NCBI GenBank assembly: GCA_963774415.1
Contig: CAVZEU010000001.1
Span: 186,001 to 250,000, forward strand
Length of the DNA: 64,000 nucleotides
Direction of reading: 5' to 3'
Source of the DNA: SZUA-36 sp963774415
GTDB lineage: Bacteria > Pseudomonadota > Gammaproteobacteria > Xanthomonadales > SZUA-36
The notes under the pieces were generated by a model that was not told the DNA's origin, did no database searches, and saw only the letters and a list, made by a program, of their open reading frames with translations. Made by a program: the position numbers and the translations under genes. Below are positions 48,652 through 56,895 of this stretch, piece after piece. The first letter of the stretch is position 1, and every line of letters starts with the position of its first letter.

Positions 48652-50727
48652 ATGCCGTTAGACATCAGTTTTGTCAAAGAGCGGCGCTACCGGCCCGAGC
48701 CGATCAGCTCGGCCGAAAGCGAGGCGCTGGCTGCGGTAACGCACGAGGATTACAGCATTTATACGCAACGGCTGGCCAGCGCCTGCGACGAAGGCAAGGA
48801 AATGCTGGTGCGGCTGGGTGTCTCCGAACCGTTGCAGTCCGGGGACGTCTGTCACGCCTACTATACGGCCCGGGGCGATCTTTCACTGGCCGAGTTGGGC
48901 ACCTTCTTGCACGCCATCACCGGGGCCGTGCCGATCAAGTTCGTACTCAAGCATTACCGCGACGACGCGACCGTCGGTCTGAATGACGGCGACGTCTTTT
49001 TCTGTAACGAAGCCATCTACGGCGGTTTGCACAATCCCGATCAGATCGTTTTCATGCCGGTATTCTGGGAAGGCGAGTTGATCGCCTGGGTGTCCTCGGC
49101 GGGTCACGAACCGGAAACCGGCGCAACGGAGCCCGGCGGTCAACCCGCTGACGCCCGCGACCGTTACGCCGAGGGCCTGAAAGTCCCGCCGGTGCGGATC
49201 GGGGAACACTTCAAGCTGCGCAGCGACATCATGGAGTTTTTGCAAAACATGGTTCGCTACCCCGAGATGATCGCGACCGACACCGCCGCCAAGCTGGCTG
49301 CCTGCCTGCGTCTGAGAGCTCGCCTGCTGGAGATCGTCGAACGGCACGGCACGCAATTCGTCGCCGGCCTCTTGCGCAAGGTGATCGAGGACAGCGCCGT
49401 GGCAGCCCGCGAGCGGGTCGAGAAGCTGCCGGACGGCCGTTATCGCTGTGTCGGTTTCCTCGACACCTACGGGCCAAAGGAGGCGCTCCTGAGGGTGCCG
49501 TGCGAACTGCACAAGACCGGCGGCCGCCTGGTGGTGACTTTTTCCGGAGCATCGCCGCAGTTGCCAGGTCCGTTCAACGCCTTCGAGCACGTGGTCTACG
49601 CGCACCTGGTCTGCATGCTGTTCCAGTACTTCTTTTCAGATCTGCCGGGCAGTTCCGGTACGCTGGAGGCGTTCGAGGTCAACTGCGAGGCCGATACCTT
49701 CCTGAACGCCGACGTGCAGGCGGCGGTTTCGAGCGGGACGGCGATGGGGCCAATGCCGGGCAACGTATTCATGATGTGCCTGATCAAGGCGATGTACGCA
49801 TCCCAGGACGCCGACACGTTGTCCAATGTTGCGCTGCCGCCGGGCGCCTGCGCGCGCTCCTTCTTTTTCGGCGGCATCAACCAGTTTAACAAGGAGGTGG
49901 CTGGTGTCAGCCTGAGGCCGAGCAACACGGCGGGTCTCGGCGCGCGGCCCGACAAGGATGCGGTCAACGCCGGTTCATTCTGGTGGGTCGGGCGCGGCAA
50001 TGCCGTCGACGTCGAGCACGAAGAGGCCCTGAATCCATATATCGCGGAATATTCCAGCTTTGCGCCGGACAACGCGGGCCCCGGAAAGTACCAGGGCGGT
50101 GCGGCCATGTCATACGGCGTCAGGGTGCACAACACGCCCGGCTTTTATATCCAGACTTTTGGCCTGGCCAGCCGCTTTCCGACCAATTCCGGCCTCTTTG
50201 GCGGTTACGCCGCCAATGTCAGGCCAGGCCTGCGGATTGCCGGGCGCAACCTAGACGAGATCGCCAAGGAGGGTCGTACCATCGCGCCGCGCAACGAGTT
50301 CGATCTGCTCGAAAAAGCGGCGGCGGAAGGGCTGGAAGTACAACTGCTGCCGGCCCAGCAGTTGGGCGCGGTTTTCCACAACGGTGACTTTATCGGCGTG
50401 ACGGGCCCAGGCGGAGCCGGCTACGGCGACGTGCTGGAACGGAACCCTGAATCCGTGGCGCGGGACGTGCGTGCGGGCATCACCAGCCGCTGGACCGCCG
50501 AAAACGTGTATTGCGTTGTTTTTGCTGCCGATGACGAGATCGACGCGCAGGCGACGCTCGAGCGCCGCGACGCGGAGCGGGCGCGGCGACTGGCCGAGGC
50601 GAAACCTTACGACGAGTTCATGGCGGAATGGTCACAATTGTGCCCGCCGCGGGAGGCCCTGGCCTTTTACGGCGAATGGCCGGTCGCCGGGGCGCCGCCC
50701 GACCTTCCGCTCGCCGCGGAGGGCTGA
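48652..50727 (+). CDS. Hydantoinase B-type subunit, acetophenone carboxylase ApcC-like
   Basis: A 691-residue HyuB-family chain. LNDGDVFFCNEAIYGGLHNPDQIVFMPVFWEGELIAW (about 108-145), AFEVNCEADTFLNADVQAAVSSGT, and PDNAGPGKYQGGAAMSYGVRVH plus a C-terminal GVTGPGGAGYGDVLERNPE define the family. It has no fused zinc domain, in contrast to the protein at 22975; the separate gamma-like gene at 43506 fills that role. ATG 48652 has AAAGGAG at 48638-48644. With the two HyuA chains and the zinc chain it completes an acetophenone-carboxylase-like enzyme. A longer frame upstream overlaps the preceding gene and is not used. Confidence 0.88.
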   Translation: MPLDISFVKERRYRPEPISSAESEALAAVTHEDYSIYTQRLASACDEGKEMLVRLGVSEPLQSGDVCHAYYTARGDLSLAELGTFLHAITGAVPIKFVLKHYRDDATVGLNDGDVFFCNEAIYGGLHNPDQIVFMPVFWEGELIAWVSSAGHEPETGATEPGGQPADARDRYAEGLKVPPVRIGEHFKLRSDIMEFLQNMVRYPEMIATDTAAKLAACLRLRARLLEIVERHGTQFVAGLLRKVIEDSAVAARERVEKLPDGRYRCVGFLDTYGPKEALLRVPCELHKTGGRLVVTFSGASPQLPGPFNAFEHVVYAHLVCMLFQYFFSDLPGSSGTLEAFEVNCEADTFLNADVQAAVSSGTAMGPMPGNVFMMCLIKAMYASQDADTLSNVALPPGACARSFFFGGINQFNKEVAGVSLRPSNTAGLGARPDKDAVNAGSFWWVGRGNAVDVEHEEALNPYIAEYSSFAPDNAGPGKYQGGAAMSYGVRVHNTPGFYIQTFGLASRFPTNSGLFGGYAANVRPGLRIAGRNLDEIAKEGRTIAPRNEFDLLEKAAAEGLEVQLLPAQQLGAVFHNGDFIGVTGPGGAGYGDVLERNPESVARDVRAGITSRWTAENVYCVVFAADDEIDAQATLERRDAERARRLAEAKPYDEFMAEWSQLCPPREALAFYGEWPVAGAPPDLPLAAEG

Positions 50728-50730
50728 GCC

Positions 50731-51132
50731 GTGGGCGGGGCGGTGCCAACCCCGGTCGAAGTGGTGACGAACGCGCTCGACGCGGCCCGCAAGGGGCTCG
50801 GCGAAGAATTCGTCTCCTGGTTTGCCGATGACCTCGACTACTGGTTTCCGGGCACCACGCCGATCTCGGGCAGGCGCCGCGGCTTGGCCGAGTTCAAAGA
50901 GTATCTGGCGCAGCTCGCCGGTTATCTCGAAGAAATGATCGTGGTGGACCTGACCAACGTCATCACCGCCGGTGAATGGGTGGTCACCGAGGCGACGGGC
51001 CACGGCGTCGCGAAATCCGGCAGGGATTACGACAACAGTTATTGCCTGGTTTGGCGGGTGCGTGACGGCAAGGTCATCCGTTTCGTCGAATACTGCGACA
51101 CGGAACTGGTATCAAGGGTCCTTTGCGCCTGA
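50731..51132 (+). CDS. NTF2/SnoaL-like small protein
   Basis: A 133-residue cone-shaped alpha+beta protein of the NTF2-like superfamily. VEVVTNALDAARKG, FADDLDYWFPGTTPISGRRRGLAEFKEYL and YDNSYCLVWRVRDGKVIRFVEYCDTEL are the classic SnoaL/ketosteroid-isomerase-like blocks. GTG at 50731 follows GGAGGG (50718-50723), three bases after the HyuB-type stop. Members are isomerases, hydrolases or ligand binders; the reaction is not predictable. Last gene of the plus-strand operon, convergent with the thiolase gene. Confidence 0.8.
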   Translation: MGGAVPTPVEVVTNALDAARKGLGEEFVSWFADDLDYWFPGTTPISGRRRGLAEFKEYLAQLAGYLEEMIVVDLTNVITAGEWVVTEATGHGVAKSGRDYDNSYCLVWRVRDGKVIRFVEYCDTELVSRVLCA

Positions 51133-51159
51133 GCCCATGCGGCCGGCTAATCGCGCCGG

Positions 51160-52329
51160 TTATACGGCATACATGGTGACCACCGTGGCGCCGCCCAGGC
51201 CCAGGTTGTGCTGCAGCGCGATGCGGGCGCCCTCGACCTGCCGGCGCCCGGCGTTGCCGCGCAGCTGCTGGCAGAGCTCGAAGCACTGCGCCAGGCCGGT
51301 CGCGCCGATCGGATGGCCCTTCGACATCAGGCCCCCGGAGGGGTTGATCACGAACTTGCCGCCGTACGTGTTATCGCCGTCGGCGATGAAGCGCGTCGCC
51401 TCGCCCTCCGCGCAAAGACCGAGCGCCTCGTACGTGATCGCTTCGTTGGGGCTGAAACAGTCGTGCAACTCGATGACCTGGACATCGTCCGGCCCGAGCC
51501 CGCTCTGTTCGTAGACCGCGCGGGCGGCGCGGCGCGTCATGCCAGCGCCGACGAGTTCCAGCGGGTCGGTCCAGGTTTCGGCGGTGTCCGTCGTCATCGC
51601 CTGGCCGGCGATCGTGACGGTTTTGCCGAGACCGCGCCGGCTCGCGAACGCTTCGCTGCAGACGACAGCGGCGGCGGCGCCGCAGGACGGTGGGCAGGCC
51701 ATCAGGCGGGTCAGTGAAGGGCCGTACAACTCGGACGAGGCGAGGACTTCATCTTCACTAACAGGTTCGCTGAACAAAGAGTAGGGGTTGTTCAGCGCAT
51801 GACGGCGTGTCTTGACGGAGATACTTGCATAAATGTCCCGCCTGGCGCCGTATTTTTCCAGGTAATACTGTGCCGCTGCACCGAAGCAGCGGATGGCAGC
51901 CGGCGCAGCGGGGTATCCCAGGTTGTCGAGGACCTGCTCAAAGCGATCGATCGAAAACTCACGGTCCTGGTACACGGCTTCGAGCGCGCCCTTTTGCATT
52001 TCTTCGAAACCAAACGCGAGCACGCATTCCGCTTCACCCGATTTGACCGCCTGCCGCGCCAGGAACAACGCGGTCGATCCGCTGGCGCAGGCATTATTGA
52101 CATTGATCACCGGGATGCCGGTTTGCATGACGTCGTAGAGCGCGTGCTGACCGCTGGTGGTATCACCGTAGATATAGGATGCGTACGCCTGTCCGATCTG
52201 GCTGTCGTCGATGCCGGCGTCGTCCAGGGCGGCTCTGATCGCCCTGGCGGCCATGACCCGGTAGCGCTCGTGGCTGCCCGGCTTGGCGAACTTCACCATG
52301 CCGACACCGGCGATGACAATGCGGGTCAT
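51160..52329 (-). CDS. Thiolase, SCP2/lipid-transfer type
   Basis: A 389-residue thiolase-fold enzyme. Cys81 in NNACASGSTAL is the nucleophile; ELHDCFSPNEAITYEALGLC and GGLMSKGHPIGATG carry the second active-site residues, with the SCP2-type ending HNLGLGGATVVTMY. It should cleave a 3-oxoacyl-CoA with CoA. SCP2-type thiolases are often paired with a DUF35 protein, but none is present here. It is downstream of an NTF2-like and an SDR gene on the same strand. A role in cleaving the beta-keto acyl-CoA made by the carboxylase-ligase pathway is plausible. Confidence 0.88.
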   Translation of the reverse strand: MTRIVIAGVGMVKFAKPGSHERYRVMAARAIRAALDDAGIDDSQIGQAYASYIYGDTTSGQHALYDVMQTGIPVINVNNACASGSTALFLARQAVKSGEAECVLAFGFEEMQKGALEAVYQDREFSIDRFEQVLDNLGYPAAPAAIRCFGAAAQYYLEKYGARRDIYASISVKTRRHALNNPYSLFSEPVSEDEVLASSELYGPSLTRLMACPPSCGAAAAVVCSEAFASRRGLGKTVTIAGQAMTTDTAETWTDPLELVGAGMTRRAARAVYEQSGLGPDDVQVIELHDCFSPNEAITYEALGLCAEGEATRFIADGDNTYGGKFVINPSGGLMSKGHPIGATGLAQCFELCQQLRGNAGRRQVEGARIALQHNLGLGGATVVTMYAV

Positions 52330-52356
52330 ATCAAGACCGCCTGCCCGTTCGGGCCC

Positions 52357-52803
52357 TCAGCCCGAATCCGCGACGTAACGCGTCGGCCAGAGAAAATCGA
52401 TACGTGTGCGGTGCAGCAGCCAGCGGCCGTCGATCTTCCTGTAGACGTCGTTATAGGTGCCAAACAGGAACAACGGATTCTCGTTGCCGCTTTCCAGGTT
52501 CAGGTCGATCAGGTAGCACAGCCCCCTGGCGGTATCGGGGCCGGTCAGTTCGACCACGTGGTTGGTAATGGCGTGCATCACCGACCATGGAAGTTCTTCC
52601 TGTTCCAGGTATTCCTTGAAGTTCTTGCGAATGGTTTCGGTCCCCTCCCAATCGCCGCCGTATTCGGGACTGAATTCGCAGACGGCATCGGGTGTAAACA
52701 GCGCCACGAGCTTGTCGAGGTCCTTGCGGTCGAAATAAACCGAGTACAGGTTTCGCAGGTTCTTGATTTCATGGATGTCGAGCAGTTCTTCGATGGTGGT
52801 CAT
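52357..52803 (-). CDS. NTF2/SnoaL-like small protein
   Basis: A 148-residue protein with EIKNLRNLYSVYFDRKDLDKLVALFTPDAV at the N-terminus and YNDVYRKIDGRWLLHRTRIDFLW at the C-terminus, the hallmark of SnoaL-like domain proteins. It is different from the one at 50731. It lies 11 bases after the SDR gene and 27 before the thiolase gene in one transcriptional unit. AAGGAAT lies almost at the ATG. Ketosteroid isomerase, dehydratase or binding roles are all possible in this superfamily. Confidence 0.78.
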   Translation of the reverse strand: MTTIEELLDIHEIKNLRNLYSVYFDRKDLDKLVALFTPDAVCEFSPEYGGDWEGTETIRKNFKEYLEQEELPWSVMHAITNHVVELTGPDTARGLCYLIDLNLESGNENPLFLFGTYNDVYRKIDGRWLLHRTRIDFLWPTRYVADSG

Positions 52804-52814
52804 ATTCCTTGGTC

Positions 52815-53609
52815 CTATCCGGTAATGGCGCGATGAGGCGGTTTGGGCGGGCCAAGCTCCAACGGTTCGCCCATCCAGGCCCCGATATTTTCGCCGCTGC
52901 GGCCCCCGGGGCCCTCGCGCAGCAGTTCGAGCATTTGCCCGGCGATCTGCTCCGGCTTCATCCAGGAGTTGGCGAACTCTTCCGGCGGATCACCGTCGAA
53001 CAGGCCGCGCAGCATTTCGGTGTCCGTCGGACCCATGGCGAGGGCATTCACGCGGATGTTGCGGTCGGCGAGCGCCAGTGCCCAGGCTTGCGTGAAGCCG
53101 TTCAGCGCCCATTTCGAGGCACTGTAAAGGTCCGTACCCGGCGGATTGGTGGAGCCGTGATGCGCCGGCAACACGTAGTAGGTGCTGATATTGACGATGT
53201 CGCCGCCGCCGCGTTCGATCATTAGCGGAACGCACAACCGGGAACAGAGCAAGACGCCGAGCAGATTCGTGTCCATGACCCGGTCCCAATCCGTGACGGC
53301 CTTGTCGAAGGGGTCCGTCACCGGTGTCGGCGCCCAGCGGGCGGCGTTGTTGACCAGCAGGTCGACGCCGCCGTACGCGCTTACGGCCATTTTGATGAGG
53401 CGCTGGAGGTCTTCCAGTTTCGATACGTCCGCGGTCATGCCCTGGACCCGGCCGGGCCCGCCGATGGCGGCGGCGACAGCGGCCGCGTCGGGGCGGATGT
53501 CGCAGAGGGTGACGTCCGCCCCCGCTGCCGCCAGGCCCGCGGCGAAAGCGCGCCCGAGGCCCGTGCTGCCGCCGGTGACGATGGCCGACCTGCCTGCGAG
53601 GAAGGCCAT
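52815..53609 (-). CDS. Short-chain dehydrogenase/reductase
   Basis: A 264-residue classical SDR. TGGSTGLGRAFAAGL is the cofactor loop, LVNNAA the structural motif, and the catalytic Ser-Tyr-Lys are in NISTYYVLP and LYSASK. The C-terminal part (MKPEQIAGQMLELLREGPGGRSGENIG) is shared with the SDR at 53768, so the two are related beyond the fold. It is first of the unit SDR-NTF2-thiolase. A candidate alcohol dehydrogenase or reductase of the catabolic pathway, comparable to 1-phenylethanol dehydrogenase by context only. Confidence 0.9.
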   Translation of the reverse strand: MAFLAGRSAIVTGGSTGLGRAFAAGLAAAGADVTLCDIRPDAAAVAAAIGGPGRVQGMTADVSKLEDLQRLIKMAVSAYGGVDLLVNNAARWAPTPVTDPFDKAVTDWDRVMDTNLLGVLLCSRLCVPLMIERGGGDIVNISTYYVLPAHHGSTNPPGTDLYSASKWALNGFTQAWALALADRNIRVNALAMGPTDTEMLRGLFDGDPPEEFANSWMKPEQIAGQMLELLREGPGGRSGENIGAWMGEPLELGPPKPPHRAITG

Positions 53610-53612
53610 TAG

Positions 53613-53638
53613 TCCGGACCTTTCACCGTGGGTCCGGA
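53613..53638. repeat. Perfect inverted repeat directly upstream of the SDR start
   Basis: TCCGGACC (53613-53620) and GGTCCGGA (53631-53638) pair perfectly around a ten-base loop. On the minus strand the stem ends a few bases before the ATG at 53609, and the ribosome-binding AAAGG lies at the loop-stem junction. It could be an RNA hairpin hiding the ribosome-binding site or a DNA operator. The rest of the gap up to 53767 shows nothing recognisable. Confidence 0.4.
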
Positions 53639-53767
53639 AATTGCCGCGTAGGGGGCAACACCGGAGAGGTCAAACCACGCGGCCTGAAAGCCATCATCAA
53701 TGTGCATATTCATTGGCTTCACGTCAAATTCGATCATTCCATCGTCTGCCTGGTTGCAAGCGCCGGC

Positions 53768-54631
53768 TTAGTAGACACTCTCACCGAGAATGACGTAGGG
53801 CGAAGGCCGGCTCGGCGGCAGAACCACCGGGTGGCCGACGGCGATGCCGATGTTTTCGCCGGTGCGACCGTCCGGGCCTTCGCGCAGCAAGTCGATCAAA
53901 ACGCGCGCGATGTCAGCGGGTTTCATCCAGCGCGCCACCTCCTCGGGTGGCGGCTCGAAATTGAAAAAGCTGCGCAGCATGTTGGTGTCCGTGGCGCCCA
54001 TGCACAGCGCGTTGACGCGGACCCCGTATTCGGCCAATGCCTGCGACCACGCCAGCGTCAGGCCATTGATGCCCCACTTGGAAGCATCATAAATATCCAT
54101 GGCGTCGCCGCCGCCCGTCGGGCGGGGCGGTTCGCCGGCCCAGGGGCAGTCAGGTGCGTCGTCGTGAGCGAGTTGGAACGGGGTGCCGCAGGTCTGCACG
54201 TGGTCGGTGGAGATGTTGACGATCTCACCGCCGCCCTGGGCGATCATGGCCGGCATCACGGCACGGCCGAACAAGAACACCCCGCGCAGGTTCGTCCCCA
54301 CCAGATTCCGGTAGTCTTGCACGGACTTTTCGATCGGATCGTCCGCCAGCGAGGCGGCCCAGGTACCGGCATTGTTGACCAGTATGTCGATGCGGCCAAA
54401 GCGTTCCAGCACCGCCTCGACAAAGCGGCTTATGTCGTCCGCTTTACGCACATCGGCGTTGCGCGCCAGGACCGGCACGGGAAGGTCGCCGGCGAGGCTG
54501 GAAAGGTCGGGGCGGATATCACAGAGGCCGAGCGCGGCACCTTCGGCGGCAAGGGCGCGGGCGAACGCATTGCCCAGGCCGACAGCGGCGCCGGTGACGA
54601 TCGCTACTTTTCCATCCATCCTTCCGGCCAT
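53768..54631 (-). CDS. Short-chain dehydrogenase/reductase
   Basis: A 287-residue classical SDR. TGAAVGLGNAFARAL is the NAD(P) loop, NNAGTWA follows, and NISTDHV with IYDASKWGINGL hold the catalytic Ser, Tyr and Lys. The C-terminus (ARWMKPADIARVLIDLLREG, then GRTGENIGIAVGHPV) is like that of the neighbour at 52815. An insertion between the Ser and Tyr motifs (about residues 148-175) makes it longer than usual. It is divergent from the nitrilase-family gene and shares its operator-containing upstream region. Confidence 0.9.
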   Translation of the reverse strand: MAGRMDGKVAIVTGAAVGLGNAFARALAAEGAALGLCDIRPDLSSLAGDLPVPVLARNADVRKADDISRFVEAVLERFGRIDILVNNAGTWAASLADDPIEKSVQDYRNLVGTNLRGVFLFGRAVMPAMIAQGGGEIVNISTDHVQTCGTPFQLAHDDAPDCPWAGEPPRPTGGGDAMDIYDASKWGINGLTLAWSQALAEYGVRVNALCMGATDTNMLRSFFNFEPPPEEVARWMKPADIARVLIDLLREGPDGRTGENIGIAVGHPVVLPPSRPSPYVILGESVY

Positions 54632-54725
54632 TGGCTTTACCCCGGCTCGATTTTCCGATCAGCCCCTGCGCTTTTGCTTTCCGGCAGCCCGGATAGCAGT
54701 GAAAATGCCGCAACGGAGCAAGGCA

Positions 54726-54760
54726 TTGACATGATAAACTTACTTTGAATACCATTCAAA
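54726..54760 (+). promoter_or_regulatory. Promoter with palindromic operator upstream of the nitrilase-family gene
   Basis: TTGACA (54726-54731) is a perfect -35; TACCAT (54750-54755) after 18 bases matches the -10 at four of six positions. TTTGAAT-ACC-ATTCAAA (54744-54760) is a perfect inverted repeat covering the -10. Its core TTGAATACCATTCAA differs by one base from the palindrome at 33840. A bound repressor would block the promoter. The SDR gene on the other strand starts about 95 bases away and may also be affected. Confidence 0.55.
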
Positions 54761-54870
54761 CACTGACAGCGGCATGAACACCGGCGCCGAAAATGCATGC
54801 GGCAACAAGGCCGTACCGGGCAGCGGCGATGGATGGTTTCGACACAGCCGACTGGCAGCAGGAAGTCTCC

Positions 54871-56016
54871 ATGATTGATCCGTACACCGCAGTCGCATTG
54901 TCCCCCCGCGTTTCCGCGTGCGCCACGCGCGCCGACTACATGCGCAACATCGAGCGTATCACCGCGTTCATGGATATCGCCCACGGCATCGCGTCCACCG
55001 ACGGCCTGCCGGTGCGCCTGATGGTTTTGCCGGAAGGCTGCTTTCAAAGCCTGCTCATCGATTTCAAGGGCGGCGACCGCCAATGCGAAGCGCGGATGGC
55101 GCTGGACTTGCCAGGGCCCGAGACCGAAGCGCTGGCGCGCAAGGCGCGCGAATTGAACGTCTACCTGGCCGCCAACGCCTACATGATCCGGGACGACGAT
55201 TTTCCCGACCGTTACTTCAACAAGTCATTTTTGCTCGACCCCAGGGGCGAACTCGTCTATACCCGCACCAAACTCCAGGTCGAGCCGTTCGAGCCCGAGG
55301 CCGTGGGCACCTGTGTCCCGCACGACGTCTGGGACCGGTGGCTCGAGGTCAAGGGTAACGGCAATGCCATGGACGCCCTGTACCCGGTGGCGGACACGGA
55401 GATCGGGCGGATTGGCATGATCATCTGCATGGAGGGGGGCTACCCGGAAATCGGCCGCGGACTGGCGCTGAACGGCGCGGAAGTGCTGATCAGGCAGGTC
55501 TATCACGACCCGTACGTCAGCAACGGCTGGTGGGAGGTTCAAAACCGCGCTTTCGCCATCAACAACAACGCCTACGTCGTTGCCGTCAACCTCGGGCCGC
55601 AGACCTATGGCTTCGATGGCCCGGTATACGACATCGGCGGCGGCAAATCGATGCTCGTCGATTTTCGCGGCCACATCCAGGTGCAACGAGAATTTTCGGC
55701 CGCGGACACCTTCGTTAGCGAGTGCCTCGACATCGAGAGCCTGCGCCGGTACCGCTTGCAGAACGGCTTTGGCCGTTGGTTCAAGGACATGCGCATGGAG
55801 CAATTCGCGCCGATCTACCAGCGCTCGATCTACCCCGGTAACCAGTACCTCGGGGCCCCGCCGGAAACGGGATGGGGTGAGCGCGAGCAGAAAATTCTCA
55901 GCGGCAATATTGAGCAGTTGCAGCGCTCCGGCACCCTCGCCTCACCCGGCGAGCGCGAGGCGCCCCGCGCGGCGCAAGGACCGCGGCCAGCCAAAGGACT
56001 GAAACCGAATCGATAG
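54871..56016 (+). CDS. Carbon-nitrogen hydrolase (nitrilase/amidase superfamily)
   Basis: A 381-residue protein with the nitrilase-fold catalytic triad: E55 in LPEGC, K134 in TRTKLQ and C186 in IICMEGGYPE. The Cys-Met-Glu-Gly setting resembles amidases more than true nitrilases. It hydrolyses an amide, nitrile or carbamoyl group. ATG 54871 is chosen because AGGAAG (54860-54865) precedes it and conserved sequence begins right away (AVALSPRV); two upstream in-frame ATGs lack such a site. A 34-codon frame (54774-54878) overlaps the start in another frame. The tail after residue 345 is low-complexity and charged. Confidence 0.85.
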   Translation: MIDPYTAVALSPRVSACATRADYMRNIERITAFMDIAHGIASTDGLPVRLMVLPEGCFQSLLIDFKGGDRQCEARMALDLPGPETEALARKARELNVYLAANAYMIRDDDFPDRYFNKSFLLDPRGELVYTRTKLQVEPFEPEAVGTCVPHDVWDRWLEVKGNGNAMDALYPVADTEIGRIGMIICMEGGYPEIGRGLALNGAEVLIRQVYHDPYVSNGWWEVQNRAFAINNNAYVVAVNLGPQTYGFDGPVYDIGGGKSMLVDFRGHIQVQREFSAADTFVSECLDIESLRRYRLQNGFGRWFKDMRMEQFAPIYQRSIYPGNQYLGAPPETGWGEREQKILSGNIEQLQRSGTLASPGEREAPRAAQGPRPAKGLKPNR

Positions 56017-56027
56017 CCCGCCTGCGG

Positions 56028-56849
56028 CTAGCTGGCCTCCGGCGTATAGCGTTTCAAAACCTCCCCGGCGGGCTGCTCGATCGTCCCGAACTCGATGAAG
56101 AGGCTGCCGAGCACTTTGCGCACGGGCAGCTTGTACAGGGGATCCTGTTCGGAGCGGCCCAGTTCGACGGTTCCCGGTCCATGGAATATCATCGGGCTGC
56201 CGTCGGCCGCTTTGCGGATCGTCGCCTTGACCCGCTTGCGCACCAGTTCCGCGACCTGCGGGCCGTCCTCGCCCGCCTCGCCGCTCGGCAGCAGGCGGAT
56301 AACGATATTGGGATAGAGCATGAAATCGTTCTCGTCGCCCTGGCGGTCGAACGGGCCCGCGACCATGGTCACCAGCCGGTGCCCCGCGGGCCGCTCGACG
56401 GTACCCAGCATCATGCTGTGACCGAGTTGCTGCTCGAGCTTGATCCTGGCGAGCTTTTTCGAGTCTCCGAGGACCTCGCGGCCGGCGGCGAACCATTCCT
56501 CGGTGCCCTCACCGAGGTACACCACCCACGGAAAGATGTGTGGTTCGCCCTCGTACATGACACCCAGCAACGGCGCCATTTCAGCGTAGGCGCCGCCGCC
56601 GACGGCAAAATCATAGCCGCCGTTCAAAAAGCAGGAGACGATCGGCGGGTCCGTCATCGGCGTCAGCTCCGGCGGCAACAGGTTCAGCACGGCGTCCAGG
56701 TCGGTTTCATAGTTGACGACGATCGCCTTGCCGCCGAACATTTTCCACGGAAACGGCGGGTACAGCGGCGCCGACGCCGGCTGGTTGTTCGGCAGCGCCG
56801 TCACGTCCAGGCGGCCGTGCGGCAGCGAAGCTTTATTGGCGTCTGACAT
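56028..56849 (-). CDS. Acetoacetate decarboxylase-like protein
   Basis: A 273-residue member of the acetoacetate decarboxylase (ADC) family. AAGREVLGDSKKLARIKLE holds the Lys131-Lys132 pair, which corresponds to the Schiff-base lysine and its pKa-shifting neighbour in ADC (E-x-W-G-x-P-K-K). The N-terminal PPFPWKMFGGKAIVVNYETD and mid-protein VVYLGEGTEEWFAAGRE fit the family; the C-terminal substrate region is variable. The ATG at 56849 is favoured over a longer frame because it starts the conserved part. Members decarboxylate beta-keto acids or do other Schiff-base chemistry. It follows the quinohaemoprotein gene on the same strand. Confidence 0.8.
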   Translation of the reverse strand: MSDANKASLPHGRLDVTALPNNQPASAPLYPPFPWKMFGGKAIVVNYETDLDAVLNLLPPELTPMTDPPIVSCFLNGGYDFAVGGGAYAEMAPLLGVMYEGEPHIFPWVVYLGEGTEEWFAAGREVLGDSKKLARIKLEQQLGHSMMLGTVERPAGHRLVTMVAGPFDRQGDENDFMLYPNIVIRLLPSGEAGEDGPQVAELVRKRVKATIRKAADGSPMIFHGPGTVELGRSEQDPLYKLPVRKVLGSLFIEFGTIEQPAGEVLKRYTPEAS

Positions 56850-56895
56850 ATTCCTGATGCTCCTTGGTCGGTACCGGGATCGGCGGTCCCGGCAG

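Noticed and set aside
53702..54748. 348-codon plus-strand frame opposite the SDR at 53768
   Set aside because: The opposite strand has complete SDR motifs; this frame has no ribosome-binding site or recognisable domain.
56000..56035. TAGCC-N7-GGCTA hairpin between the convergent nitrilase and decarboxylase-like genes
   Set aside because: Only a five-base stem without U run; too weak to call a terminator.
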